This document shows, piece by piece, positions 33,718 through 42,843 of a stretch of 56,740 bases of DNA (the first letter of the stretch is position 1; each line of letters starts with the position of its first letter). The translations under genes were made by a program, and so were the position numbers. This DNA is from a virus. The stretch is from positions 1 through 56,740 of the IMG/VR virus record IMGVR_UViG_3300032278_003763; one strand, written 5' to 3'. The notes beneath the pieces are model-generated. The model was not told the DNA's origin. It worked only from the letters and a program-made list of their open reading frames with translations, and did no database searches.

Positions 33718-34439
33718 GCAAGGAGAAGGGCATAGTGTTCGTGACTCACTTGGGGGTAGGCGATCAGATAATATGTAACGGCATTGTCGTCAATTTATTG
33801 AAAGATTATGACGAAGTCATCCTACCCATAACGTCACGGACGTTGTGTTCGATTGAGAGGATGTATAAAGGGTTAAACGTTAGGTGCATTGACGGTAATA
33901 CGGACGACGACGTTACGTCTATCATACGCAAGCTTCAGTCCGAAGGATATAGTTTTTTAAAAATTGGGGCGTGGGGTGACCATTTTATGGTGGACGACAT
34001 GCCTTTCTCTGAGTCTTTTTATGACCAAGCAGGGATACCTTTTAGCGAGTCCTTTGACTCTTTTCATTTGATTAGAAACGAGGAAGAAGAAGAGAGTCTG
34101 TACAACCGCTATCAACCATCGGGTAAATATGCGTTTTTGCATCAAGATTCGCCTAGAGGACTTAACGTGTCATTTGATAAACACGCGCCAACCGAGGGCT
34201 TAGCTGTTGTTGAGCCCGACTTCAATTTGGAGAAGCCGTCTTCGGACTATTGTAAACTGATAGAGGGGGCTGAGGAAGTACATTGCATAGATAGTTCTTT
34301 CGCTCTTTTAATAGATAGACTGCCCGAAACACCAAACCAAAAACTGTTTTTACATAGATATGTAAGATGGGATAGCTCGAAGGGGAACCAGCAAGGCGCA
34401 CCGACGACTTACAGGAAGCCTTGGGAAGTAATTTTATAA
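33714..34439 (+). CDS. Glycosyltransferase-like protein, GT-B type
   Basis: 241 aa. The N-terminus MSKEKGIVFVTHLGVGDQII and CNGIV is the 'hlGlGDhi.cngl' motif of small GT-B-like proteins in capsule/LPS loci; SFYDQAGIPFSESFDSFHLI follows that family too. The C-terminus ends in EVHCIDSSFALLIDRLPET, with the donor-site-like Glu/Ser pattern. Only 241 aa, so possibly a single-domain or variant enzyme. The stop overlaps TATAAT (34435-34440), a possible promoter for the sulfotransferase. Confidence 0.45.
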   Translation: MSKEKGIVFVTHLGVGDQIICNGIVVNLLKDYDEVILPITSRTLCSIERMYKGLNVRCIDGNTDDDVTSIIRKLQSEGYSFLKIGAWGDHFMVDDMPFSESFYDQAGIPFSESFDSFHLIRNEEEEESLYNRYQPSGKYAFLHQDSPRGLNVSFDKHAPTEGLAVVEPDFNLEKPSSDYCKLIEGAEEVHCIDSSFALLIDRLPETPNQKLFLHRYVRWDSSKGNQQGAPTTYRKPWEVIL

Positions 34440-34465
34440 TAGACTTCTTTAAACAAATATATATT

Positions 34466-35236
34466 ATGAATATGAGCAAGAAGATATTAGTAGTGTCTCA
34501 CGAAAGGGCTGGCACGCATTTCTTAATTAACTCTTTGGCTTGCAATTTTGGTTTAGAGTTCATGCCTAGAAACATCCCCGTACTAAGTCAGAACGCGCAA
34601 GCTTCAGCAGGCGGGCCAGAAGACTACCAAAAACTTACAGCGTTATTCCTAGAAGGTTTAGCTTCCGAAGCTTACAGCCCCACTAAAGAAGTGGTTTTTA
34701 AAAGTCATCATGACATTTTTTATTATGAGTCAATCCCTCAAGAGTTTCTTGAAGAAAATTTTATAATTTTTTATATACATAGAGAAGTTAAAGATACCAT
34801 GAATAGCTTATGGTACTACTTCAGAAGCAATCACCATCAGGGAGACTTTGTCCCTACTGAGGACCCGGAGGAGTTCCCCTTCTATGAAAAGCCTTCCAAG
34901 CATGTTTTTGATAGAGACTATTCTTATCTAGAAGCGAACAATTTAGTGGAAAGATGGAAATATCACCACGAAGGATGGATGGATTCTAGCCTCCCCTCTC
35001 TTAAGATTTCTTACGAAGAGCTACATTCTGATTTTAATGGCAGTTTAGACCAAGTAGCAGGCGTTCTTAATCTAGATAAGACTTCTTGGCATCGGCCCGG
35101 ATTACGTGAGTTTGTGTCTCATAGCCCTTGGAGGGGAGCTATCGGAGATTGGGTGAATTTATTCTCGGAAGAAACCGGAGGGAAAATAGACGCAATAGTT
35201 AACGATGAAAATATCAGTAGGTACAATATTATTTAA
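34466..35236 (+). CDS. Sulfotransferase
   Basis: 256 aa. The start ATG 34466 (or ATG 34472) is chosen over an in-frame start at 34421, because MNMSKKILVVSHERAGTHFL begins directly at the PAPS-binding 5'-phosphosulfate loop (RAGTHF, residues 14-19). IIFYIHREVKDTMNSLWYYF is the 3'-phosphate-binding R..D...S stretch. It would transfer sulfate from PAPS to a glycan or other acceptor. It overlaps the next gene by 32 bases. No signal peptide, so it acts in the cytoplasm. Confidence 0.78.
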   Translation: MNMSKKILVVSHERAGTHFLINSLACNFGLEFMPRNIPVLSQNAQASAGGPEDYQKLTALFLEGLASEAYSPTKEVVFKSHHDIFYYESIPQEFLEENFIIFYIHREVKDTMNSLWYYFRSNHHQGDFVPTEDPEEFPFYEKPSKHVFDRDYSYLEANNLVERWKYHHEGWMDSSLPSLKISYEELHSDFNGSLDQVAGVLNLDKTSWHRPGLREFVSHSPWRGAIGDWVNLFSEETGGKIDAIVNDENISRYNII

Positions 35237-36062
35237 CGCGGAGTCGTGTTTACCCAAAAACATGCTTAACGCGTGGCTTGCGCAAGCTTATGATATAGCA
35301 GACCAAATTCTCATAACCGAAGGAGCCACAAGAGCCAAGAACCATTATTTCGATGGGGACGCTTCTTCTATGACCGAAGACGGAAAGTCTACAGACGAAA
35401 CCATAGAAATAATCAGAAGCTTTCCTGATCCAGAAAGAAAAATTTTACTTTTTCAAAGTAATGATTTTTGGGACGGTAAGACTACGATGTGTAACGCTTG
35501 GAATGATCACGTTACTGGTGATTACTTATGGTTCATATCCAGCGACGAATTTTACTTAGAGGAAGATATAGGAAAGATATTGAAGCTATTAGAAGACGAA
35601 GAGCCGGACCAAGTAGACTTTTTTGCCGATCATTTTTGGGGCGATTTTAATCATTGCGTTGATGAAAGAATGGACGGTTCTTGGGGTAACGATATCCCTT
35701 GGGAGAGAATTTTTAAACATATTCCGGGCTCTAAGTGGGAGAGACATGAGCCGCCTAGATATCTCCATCCAGACGGAGCCCTGACCATAGACAAAAAATT
35801 GATGGACAAATACAAAACGCTGGCTATGGGAATTAAGCTAAAGCATTATGCTTATGTGTGCGAACAGCAAGTAGATTTTAAAACAAAGTTTTATAAAGAT
35901 CAATCATGCAGGAGACTGTGGGACGAGTGGCAAAAAGATCACGAGGTAAGGATTGTTCAAGGCTCCAAAACGTTTAAATACTCTTCGGCTCACCCAGAGA
36001 GCATAAGGAATTATGTTATTCCATTAATCCACGATGAAAAAAAAAGTAATAGTAGCGGGTAA
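35205..36062 (+). CDS. Glycosyltransferase, GT2-like
   Basis: 285 aa. GT-A features: MKISVGTILFNAESCLPKNM, AYDIADQILITEGATRAKNH, GDYLWFISSDEFYLEEDIGK (Asp-Glu metal region). The rest is Trp-rich (HFWGDFNHCVDERMDGSW). A donor-sugar transferase; acceptor unknown. Overlaps the sulfotransferase by 32 bases and the formyltransferase by 29. Confidence 0.72.
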   Translation: MKISVGTILFNAESCLPKNMLNAWLAQAYDIADQILITEGATRAKNHYFDGDASSMTEDGKSTDETIEIIRSFPDPERKILLFQSNDFWDGKTTMCNAWNDHVTGDYLWFISSDEFYLEEDIGKILKLLEDEEPDQVDFFADHFWGDFNHCVDERMDGSWGNDIPWERIFKHIPGSKWERHEPPRYLHPDGALTIDKKLMDKYKTLAMGIKLKHYAYVCEQQVDFKTKFYKDQSCRRLWDEWQKDHEVRIVQGSKTFKYSSAHPESIRNYVIPLIHDEKKSNSSG

Positions 36063-36660
36063 AGGCATACTCGCCATCGAAGTTGCGGATTGGTTTTTGC
36101 AAACAGAGAACTATGACCTGTCCGAGGTAGTTCCCGTCGTGCCTGAGCCAGACTGGTGCGACAGCTTATCCAAATGGGGCCGGGAAAAGAAAGTGTCCGT
36201 CATTAAATCAGGAGACCACAGAAAGTGCAAAACTAAAGATGTAGATTTATTTGTTTCTGTTTTCTACGACAAGATAATCAAAAAAGATTTTATAGATTCA
36301 TGCCGCAAGATTATAAACATTCATAACGGACCGCTGCCCCTTTACAGGGGGGTCAGGCCGATAAATTGGGCCCTGAAGAACAAGGAAAGCTCTCACGGCG
36401 TGACTATACACGAAATCACCCCCGGGATAGATGATGGGCCCATATACGGACAAGTTATTTACCCCATTTATCCAGAAGAAGAAGTGGAAGACGTTTATCT
36501 TAAGTCTCTGGGCTATGCTTTCGCTTTGTTCTCGGACGTGATCTCGAAGATAGATTTAATCGATGCTGTTCCTCAGAGGGGAGACTCTTCTTACTACTCA
36601 ATAAAGGACGATGCCCGCCTCGGCGACAGGAAAGACTGGAGGAGAACTAGGGAAGAATGA
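36034..36660 (+). CDS. N10-formyltetrahydrofolate-dependent formyltransferase, probable sugar N-formyltransferase
   Basis: 208 aa. The formyltransferase core is intact: NIHNGPLPLYRGVRPINWAL supplies the Asn and His, and HGVTIHEITPGIDDGPI supplies the Asp, so the N/H/D triad is complete. The N-terminus KKKVIVAGKGILAIEVADWF is the Rossmann-like start. It is too short for a Met-tRNA formyltransferase (no C-terminal tRNA domain). Context with a sugar aminotransferase and Gfo/Idh oxidoreductase suggests N-formylation of an amino sugar nucleotide. ATGA overlap with the next gene. Confidence 0.75.
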   Translation: MKKKVIVAGKGILAIEVADWFLQTENYDLSEVVPVVPEPDWCDSLSKWGREKKVSVIKSGDHRKCKTKDVDLFVSVFYDKIIKKDFIDSCRKIINIHNGPLPLYRGVRPINWALKNKESSHGVTIHEITPGIDDGPIYGQVIYPIYPEEEVEDVYLKSLGYAFALFSDVISKIDLIDAVPQRGDSSYYSIKDDARLGDRKDWRRTREE

Positions 36661-37529
36661 AAATAGGAATAATAGGTTTAGGGTATTGGGGGAAAAATAT
36701 TTTTAACGTCCTTTCTAAGACGGACCACGAGTTAATCTTGTGCGACCCCTTTTTGACCAATAAGGATCCTTATTCGGGGTATTCATTTCGTGAGGATTAT
36801 AGACTGCTCAATTGTGACGTAGTCTTTGTCATTACCCCGACCTCGACACACCATGAGGTGTGCAAGTATTTTTTATCTGAAGGCACTTCCGTCTTCTGTG
36901 AAAAGCCGTTGTGCCTATCTGTTGAAGAAGTGGAAGATCTATATAAGACCGCGGAAAACAACCAGTGTTATCTTATGACTGATTGGATTTTCTCCTTTAA
37001 TGATGAGCTTAATTTTATCAAATCAGAGTTTGAGAGCGGAGAATTTGGAGGCATTAAGAGCGCTTTTTGCGAGAGACTGAACCTAGGGCCAGTGAGAACT
37101 GACACCAACGCTCGTTGGGATTTAAGTTCTCACGATGTTTCAATAATCACTTATCTTTTTAATGAAATGCCTCATCGTGTTTGTTGGCTGGATACGCGCA
37201 GAAATCCGTCGTCTCAGCTATGCGATACAAGCATTGGCGTCATAACATATAGTAATTTTTATGCTTCGATTCATTCTAGCTGGGAGTACGAAAAAAAGAG
37301 AAGCAGGAAGCTAACGTTTGAGTTTGATCATTGCGTGGTCGAGTGGGACGACGCTGAGAGAACTGTAAAGCGGGACGGAATTATCATAGCAAAAGAATTA
37401 TCCGACACTTCTCCTTTGGAGTATTCTATTTCGTCTTTTCTTTCTATAGAATCAATGCTTTACAGGTTTCAAAAGGAATTAACTTATAAAACCACTTTAA
37501 TTTTATGCAGGTCAAGTTTAACAATCTAA
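36657..37529 (+). CDS. Gfo/Idh/MocA-family oxidoreductase
   Basis: 290 aa, MKIGIIGLGYWGKNIFNVLS with the G.G..G NAD(P) fold. Then VFVITPTSTHHEVCKYFLSE and FCEKPLCL (EKP, the family's Lys), which is diagnostic. The C-terminal substrate domain contains WDLSSHDVSIITYLFN, the DxxxH-like catalytic segment. In nucleotide-sugar pathways such enzymes oxidise C3 before amination. It overlaps the formyltransferase by four bases and the aminotransferase by 25. Confidence 0.83.
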   Translation: MKIGIIGLGYWGKNIFNVLSKTDHELILCDPFLTNKDPYSGYSFREDYRLLNCDVVFVITPTSTHHEVCKYFLSEGTSVFCEKPLCLSVEEVEDLYKTAENNQCYLMTDWIFSFNDELNFIKSEFESGEFGGIKSAFCERLNLGPVRTDTNARWDLSSHDVSIITYLFNEMPHRVCWLDTRRNPSSQLCDTSIGVITYSNFYASIHSSWEYEKKRSRKLTFEFDHCVVEWDDAERTVKRDGIIIAKELSDTSPLEYSISSFLSIESMLYRFQKELTYKTTLILCRSSLTI

Positions 37530-38617
37530 ATAAGCAGTGGGAGGAAGTGGAGCCTATAGTCGCTAAGAGACTTGCTCACGTACATAAACACTCTTCTTAT
37601 ATCCTAGGCGAGGACGTCGCTGTCTTCGAAGAAAATTTTGCCTCCTTTCTCGGCGTCAAATATGCTGTTGGAGTTTCTTCCGGGCTTGACGCTCTGAAGA
37701 TAGGGCTGAGGGCTTTAAATAAAGACGAGGAAGATACCGTCGTCTTCATGCCGGCAAACACCTTCATAGCCACAGCTATTTCTGCCGAGCTAGCTTATCC
37801 TCGCGCCAAAATAATGCTTGTTGATTGTGATAAATATTTTCAAATTAGCATAGAAGATTTAGAAGATAAAATTGAGAAAAATTTAAAATTTAAAAATAAA
37901 ATAATTATTCCTGTTCATTTATATGGGTGCACAGTGGATGCTGTTGGAATAAAAAGGCTAGCAAGGAAATATAAATGTGACATTATTGAGGACGCCTCGC
38001 AATCCCACGGATCGCAATTTAGCGACGGGAGCTTCACTGGAACCTTAGGCAAGTGCGCCGCATTTTCTTTGTATCCGGGTAAAAATTTAGGTGCGGCAGG
38101 AGACGCGGGCATAATTGTTACAAACAATAAAAGGCTTTACGAAAAGATGCTGTCCTTGAGAAACTATGGGTCTGTAGAAAAATATATCCACAAAGACTTT
38201 GGGTACAACAATAGGCTAGATACAATCCAAGCCGTGATCTTAGACGAAAAACTCAAAAAATTGACGAGCTGGAATCATAACAGAAATGATGCCGCCCAGA
38301 TGTATCTAAGAGAGATAGACAACGAACTGGTTAAATTACCAGAAACTCCTAGCTACTGCGGCTTTAACAGTTATCATGTATTTCCGGTCATTTGCGAGAG
38401 GAGAAGAGAGTTACAATTAAAACTAAATGGTGGCGGTGTTGAGACAGGGATTCATTATCCCGTACCCATAGAGCTAAGCCCGCCGTACAAGAGACTGAGG
38501 GCTCGCAGTAAAAATACTAGATTTTTTAGCGAGAACATCTTAAGCTTACCCATACATCCTTTTATGAGGAATAAAGAGATTGCTCATGTTTGTAAATTAA
38601 TTAACGACTTTAGATGA
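37505..38617 (+). CDS. DegT/DnrJ/EryC1/StrS-family sugar aminotransferase
   Basis: 370 aa. PLP-binding signatures: VGVSSGLDALKIGL, IIEDASQSHGSQF and SLYPGKNLGAAGDAG with the Schiff-base Lys. The segment YNNRLDTIQAVILDEKLKKL then TSWNHNR is nearer to C3-amination enzymes (FdtB/QdtB type) than to perosamine synthases; that is an impression, not a computed comparison. It adds an amino group to a keto-sugar nucleotide. Its start overlaps the oxidoreductase end by 25 bases and its stop overlaps the next ATG (ATGA). Confidence 0.85.
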   Translation: MQVKFNNLNKQWEEVEPIVAKRLAHVHKHSSYILGEDVAVFEENFASFLGVKYAVGVSSGLDALKIGLRALNKDEEDTVVFMPANTFIATAISAELAYPRAKIMLVDCDKYFQISIEDLEDKIEKNLKFKNKIIIPVHLYGCTVDAVGIKRLARKYKCDIIEDASQSHGSQFSDGSFTGTLGKCAAFSLYPGKNLGAAGDAGIIVTNNKRLYEKMLSLRNYGSVEKYIHKDFGYNNRLDTIQAVILDEKLKKLTSWNHNRNDAAQMYLREIDNELVKLPETPSYCGFNSYHVFPVICERRRELQLKLNGGGVETGIHYPVPIELSPPYKRLRARSKNTRFFSENILSLPIHPFMRNKEIAHVCKLINDFR

Positions 38618-39582
38618 AAAACTCAGACAAAATATTTGTAGCTGGCCACGACGGCATGGTCGGTTCCGCGATAGTAAGAAAGTTGAGAGCGAAAGGACAT
38701 CACGACAACGTCTTTACTGTGCCTCACGAAGACGTAGACTTAACCAGACAAGATCAAACGGAGGACCTTTTCGAAAGGCTGAAGCCAGACATAGTTGTCA
38801 ATTGCGCGGCAAAAGTAGGCGGAATTCACGCCAACAATACCTATAGAGCGGAGTTCATATACGAGAACCTGCAGATACAAAGCAACATCGTACATAGTTC
38901 TTATAAAGCCGGAGTCGAGAAGCTGTTATTCTTGGGTAGTTCTTGTATATACCCTAAGTTCGCAGACCAGCCCATTAAGGAGGAGTATCTGCTTTCTTCT
39001 CCGCTGGAAGACACCAACGAGCCATACGCTATAGCCAAGATAGCGGGCGTCAAAATGTGTGAGAGCTATAATAGGCAGCATGGGTGTAATTTCGTTTCGG
39101 TTATGCCCACTAATTTATATGGGCCATACGACAATTACCACCCAGAGAATTCTCACGTTTTTCCTGCTTTCATTAGGAGATTCCATGAGGCGTACGTTTA
39201 CAATAGCAAGAACGTAAAGTGCTGGGGCACGGGTAGAGCTAAGAGGGAGTTCTTACATGTTGACGAGTTAGCAGATGCTTGCTTTTTTATTCTTGAGAAT
39301 GTAAATGCTGAAGATTTGAGTAGACAAGGAATTTCTCACCTTAATATAGGTACCGGCCAAGACATATCCTTACATGATCTTGCGTACCTGATTGCTGACG
39401 CTAGTAAATATGAAGGCGCGATAACCTTTGACCTAGATAAACCAGACGGGACGCTAAGAAAGCTGTTGGATGTCTCCAGACTAAAAGACCTTGGTTGGAC
39501 GAATAAGACCTCTTTGATCGACGGGATTATTTCTACCTGCGAATGGTATAAGGAAAATAAAGACACATGGAAAAAGATATAA
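38614..39582 (+). CDS. fcl: GDP-L-fucose synthase
   Basis: 322 aa. Extended SDR: VAGHDGMVGSAIVRKLRAKG is the NADP-binding start, then VNCAAKVGGIHANN, GSSCIYP (Ser and the catalytic Tyr of YAIAK at residues about 140-144 complete the set), and FLHVDELADACFFI. It performs epimerase and reductase steps from GDP-4-keto-6-deoxymannose to GDP-L-fucose. Encoded directly before its partner dehydratase; overlaps it by 16 bases. Confidence 0.92.
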   Translation: MKNSDKIFVAGHDGMVGSAIVRKLRAKGHHDNVFTVPHEDVDLTRQDQTEDLFERLKPDIVVNCAAKVGGIHANNTYRAEFIYENLQIQSNIVHSSYKAGVEKLLFLGSSCIYPKFADQPIKEEYLLSSPLEDTNEPYAIAKIAGVKMCESYNRQHGCNFVSVMPTNLYGPYDNYHPENSHVFPAFIRRFHEAYVYNSKNVKCWGTGRAKREFLHVDELADACFFILENVNAEDLSRQGISHLNIGTGQDISLHDLAYLIADASKYEGAITFDLDKPDGTLRKLLDVSRLKDLGWTNKTSLIDGIISTCEWYKENKDTWKKI

Positions 39583-40664
39583 TTAAAAAAGTGTTGGTTA
39601 CAGGCGTGCTTGGTCAAGACGGAGCGAACATGTGCGAGCTCTTACTCGGAGAGATGAATAAGCTCGGGACGATGAAAGTATTTGGCATGGCGAGAAGATT
39701 ATCTAATCCTAATTATGTAAATTGTAAATCTTTTTTGAGTCACCCCGACTTTCAATTGGTTTACGGAGATCTTTCGGACGAGGTGAGCATAAACAGATTG
39801 GTTCAGGAAATACAACCAGATTATTTTATCAATTTCGCAGCCAATTCTTTCGTAGGTTGTTCGTGGGGTATGCCGCTTCAGGTTTTTGACGTTAACAGCC
39901 TCGGCGTCTTAAGATGCTTAGAGGCAGTTAAGAACTACAAGCCGGACTGCCGGTTTTATAGCGCTGGCAGCAGCGAACAGTTCGGTGACGTAGACTATTC
40001 TCCTCAAGACTTAAACCATCCTTTTAAACCAAGAAGCCCTTACGGCGCTTCTAAATGTGCGGCGCATCACATCATAAAGGTGTACAGAGATTCTTACGAT
40101 ATGTATGCAGTACAAGGGGTACTTTTTAATCACGAAGGCACTAAGCGTGGAGAGGAATTCGTGACAAGAAAAATTTCAAAAGGCGTAGCTAGGATATATA
40201 GCGAAATTAAAAACGTGAACAACTGGAGAGGGCGTCACGGGGTGGCTGCAGAATTTGACCCAATCGAATTAGGAAACCTTGATTCTAAAAGAGACTGGAG
40301 CGACAGCGAGGATTTTATGAAAGGCGTTTGGCTTATGCTGAACCAAGGAGAACCCAAGGACTATCTCTTAGCAAGCGGAAAGACCCATTCCATAAGAGAG
40401 TTCGTAGAGGAGGCTTTCTCCGCGCTAGGCCTTGAAGGTCATTGGGAGGGCGAAGGCTTAGAAGAAAGATACGTGGGTTCCGGTGGTAAGTATAAATATG
40501 TCTTCGTAAAGGTTAATCCAGACTTTTATAGACCTGCGGAGATAGAGATATTGCATGGGGATCCCTCCTCGGCTAAGGAAGAGCTTGGGTGGTCTCCCGA
40601 GATTTCGTTTGATGATTTAGTCAAAAAGATGGTTAGACATGATCTAAAACTTTTACAGAACTAA
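39567..40664 (+). CDS. gmd: GDP-mannose 4,6-dehydratase
   Basis: 365 aa. KKVLVTGVLGQDGANMCELL is the NADP-binding glycine motif of GMD; INFAANSFVGCSWGMPLQVF, YSAGSSEQFGDVDYSPQ (Ser/Glu) and RSPYGASKCAAHH (Tyr-Lys) complete the active site, and LFNHEGTKRGEEFVTRKISK is the conserved GMD substrate segment. It makes GDP-4-keto-6-deoxy-mannose, precursor of GDP-L-fucose and of amino 6-deoxyhexoses. One-base overlap with the following gene. Confidence 0.94.
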   Translation: MEKDIIKKVLVTGVLGQDGANMCELLLGEMNKLGTMKVFGMARRLSNPNYVNCKSFLSHPDFQLVYGDLSDEVSINRLVQEIQPDYFINFAANSFVGCSWGMPLQVFDVNSLGVLRCLEAVKNYKPDCRFYSAGSSEQFGDVDYSPQDLNHPFKPRSPYGASKCAAHHIIKVYRDSYDMYAVQGVLFNHEGTKRGEEFVTRKISKGVARIYSEIKNVNNWRGRHGVAAEFDPIELGNLDSKRDWSDSEDFMKGVWLMLNQGEPKDYLLASGKTHSIREFVEEAFSALGLEGHWEGEGLEERYVGSGGKYKYVFVKVNPDFYRPAEIEILHGDPSSAKEELGWSPEISFDDLVKKMVRHDLKLLQN

Positions 40665-41014
40665 TGAACGCAATTGGGGAGATGATGAAGATAGGCGTAT
40701 CTAAAGGGTTTGCGTTCCATCTTTTGAAAAAGTACCCAAAGGACTTGAAGAAGAAAATAGAGTTCTTTAAGTGGCTTCTTAAAGAGAAGAAGGCTTATTC
40801 TCACAACTATTTCGTTAAGATAGTTGAAAATGGTGCCAGCGGATATTATTTTGATGAGTTTTTGCAACACAAACGGGACGGGGAAGCCATAAAAAAACTC
40901 AAAGACGTTGCTAAGAAGGGACTGATTAGGCGCGAGGTTGGGAAAGAGAAGATAGGACAAGACAAGACGGTAAGAAGAAAGAAAAATATTTTTAATTTTA
41001 TTAACAATGAGTAA
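40664..41014 (+). CDS. Hypothetical basic protein
   Basis: 116 aa, TAATG coupling with gmd. Lys-rich and helical: GFAFHLLKKYPKDLKKKIEF, then LLKEKKAYSHNYF. No known domain. Its end overlaps the recA-like start by eight bases. A DNA-associated role is suggested only by charge and neighbour. Confidence 0.55.
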   Translation: MNAIGEMMKIGVSKGFAFHLLKKYPKDLKKKIEFFKWLLKEKKAYSHNYFVKIVENGASGYYFDEFLQHKRDGEAIKKLKDVAKKGLIRREVGKEKIGQDKTVRRKKNIFNFINNE

Positions 41015-42095
41015 AGAAAAGAAATCAGAAACCTCTCCCTTGAGCCAGATAGAAGCCTATCTGCAGCAGCACAAGGGTGACCATTACAATTTTGAAGAGC
41101 AGCGCGACTATACTATTTCTAGCGGAAGCCTTCTATTGGATATCGAGATGGGCGGAGGCATTAAGCCCGGCGTTGTGCGGGCCTCAGGAGTCACTGAGGG
41201 AGGCAAAACCTCTTGTGGCCTCGCTTTCGCCAAAAACTTTCAGAAGATGGACAACAGTATGGTTATCTACGTTAAGGCCGAAGGCAGATTGTCCGATGAC
41301 CTAATCGAAAGAATGGGTATAGATATCTCGCAAGACAAGTGGTTCGTTTTTAAGTGCAATGTTTATGAAACGGTTATTAACTTAATGAGGCAGATGGTGA
41401 AAGATAATCCTTCTGATACTCGGTATATGTTTATCATAGATTCTATGGATGCTTTGATTCCTCGGGGAGACCTAGAGAAAGGTTCAGAAGAGGCGTTGAA
41501 AGTGGGAGGGGGAGCGTTATTAAGTTCAGATTTTTTACGTAGGATGGCTTTGGGTCTAGCTACTAGGGGGCACGTATGTTATATGATTTCACAAGTGCGT
41601 AGCACGATCAAGATTAATCCATATGAGAAAACCACTCCTCAGGTAACGAACGCTTCGGGAGGCAACGCGGCTTTACATTATAGTGATTGGATTTTAGAGT
41701 TTCAACCGCGATACAACAAGGACGTAATCACCTCTGGAGCCAAGGGTAAAGAAGACATACTTGGACATTGGTGCAAGGTGACCTTTAGAAAAACGCCTAA
41801 TGAAAAGACCGGCGTTAGCGTAAGGTATCCTGTTAGATATGGTAGGGTAAACGGCAAGAGTATCTGGGTAGAGAAAGAGGTTGTTGATATGATGCTGGCT
41901 TGGGACATGGCCACGGCAAAAGGCGCGTGGGTTACTATTTCTGATGAGATTATTGAAGAAGTACAAGAGAAAATTGGCTTAGAGTTCAAGAAGCAGCATC
42001 AAGGGATGGATAACTTGAGCAAGTATTTCGAAGAGAATAAAGAGGTAGGTAAATATATGTTTCATAAATTCAGGGAAGCGCTCAAAAGGTCATGA
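41007..42095 (+). CDS. RecA-like recombinase (UvsX/Sak4-type ATPase)
   Basis: 362 aa. Walker A GVTEGGKTS (residues 61-69), Walker B YMFIIDSMDALI (near residue 140), and RecA-like downstream elements: ATRGHVCYMISQVRS and NASGGNAALHYSDWILEFQP. The overall length matches RecA/UvsX, but the Walker A 'TEGGKT' differs from the usual 'SSGKT'. Homologous strand exchange in phage recombination and repair; the annealing protein at 19.4 kb may assist. It sits inside the glycan cassette, a mosaic position. Confidence 0.85.
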   Translation: MSKEKKSETSPLSQIEAYLQQHKGDHYNFEEQRDYTISSGSLLLDIEMGGGIKPGVVRASGVTEGGKTSCGLAFAKNFQKMDNSMVIYVKAEGRLSDDLIERMGIDISQDKWFVFKCNVYETVINLMRQMVKDNPSDTRYMFIIDSMDALIPRGDLEKGSEEALKVGGGALLSSDFLRRMALGLATRGHVCYMISQVRSTIKINPYEKTTPQVTNASGGNAALHYSDWILEFQPRYNKDVITSGAKGKEDILGHWCKVTFRKTPNEKTGVSVRYPVRYGRVNGKSIWVEKEVVDMMLAWDMATAKGAWVTISDEIIEEVQEKIGLEFKKQHQGMDNLSKYFEENKEVGKYMFHKFREALKRS

Positions 42096-42841
42096 TTTCC
42101 CTGAAGCATAAGTTTCTTTTTATTCACCCCCCAAAGACAGCAGGCACCAGCATAGAGCAGGCTCTAATTGAACATTGTGAATTCATAGATTCTAAATTCC
42201 GGACGGTAGGGAGAAACCCTTTACCAATAAGGAGTCAGATGTATAGAGGGAGAAATACGAAACACTGGACCCCAAGATACTACTCGAACAATTTTGATAC
42301 TAGGGGGTTCTTCAAGTTTGCTAGCATAAGAAATCCTTGGGATAGGTTTGTGTCTTATTTCTTTATGTTAACCAAAGAGCCTTGGGTGCGTGAAAATTTT
42401 CATGAATTTATTGTTCAGTGCAAAAACGACTTTACCAATACTAGATTTTCTTTTTATAGGGGCGAGGAACTCCCTTCCCATGTTCCTGAAGAAGACGAGC
42501 ATTGGATGCCTTTAGCAATGACTGGTCGGTGTGTGGATTATGACAGATGGGATTTTCGGAGTTGTCATAAAATGCTTTTGATAAACCAAACCAGAGAAGG
42601 AGAAGAGATGGACCATTTTATCAGGTTCCATAATTTGCAAGGAGACTTTGATGAGGCTTGTGATAGGATAGGAATATCTCGGAAGAAGCTTCCTCACCAT
42701 GGAAATGGAAGAGCGCCCGTAGAAAATGGGATGGGCTACACCAAACATTATACTGAATATTATGATGACGAATTAATAGAAATCGTTGCCAAAAACTATA
42801 AAGATGATATAGATTATTTTGGTTTTAAATTTGGAGAGTAA
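42092..42841 (+). CDS. Sulfotransferase, family 2 type
   Basis: 249 aa. MISLKHKFLFIHPPKTAGTS: the 5'-phosphosulfate loop with Lys15, the usual HxPKTaGT signature. ASIRNPWDRFVSYF is the RNPxDRxxSxy 3'-phosphate site. These belong to the Golgi-type carbohydrate sulfotransferase family (Sulfotransfer_2), which acts on glycans. It is a tandem paralogue of the next gene (RNPWDR, LPHH shared). ATGA overlap with the RecA-like gene. Confidence 0.85.
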   Translation: MISLKHKFLFIHPPKTAGTSIEQALIEHCEFIDSKFRTVGRNPLPIRSQMYRGRNTKHWTPRYYSNNFDTRGFFKFASIRNPWDRFVSYFFMLTKEPWVRENFHEFIVQCKNDFTNTRFSFYRGEELPSHVPEEDEHWMPLAMTGRCVDYDRWDFRSCHKMLLINQTREGEEMDHFIRFHNLQGDFDEACDRIGISRKKLPHHGNGRAPVENGMGYTKHYTEYYDDELIEIVAKNYKDDIDYFGFKFGE

Positions 42842-42843
42842 TA

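Noticed and set aside
38614-40664. Host-like genomic island instead of phage
   Set aside because: fcl/gmd and the glycan genes are flanked on both sides by phage RNR, recombinase and tail genes with no integrase, tRNA or host housekeeping gene.
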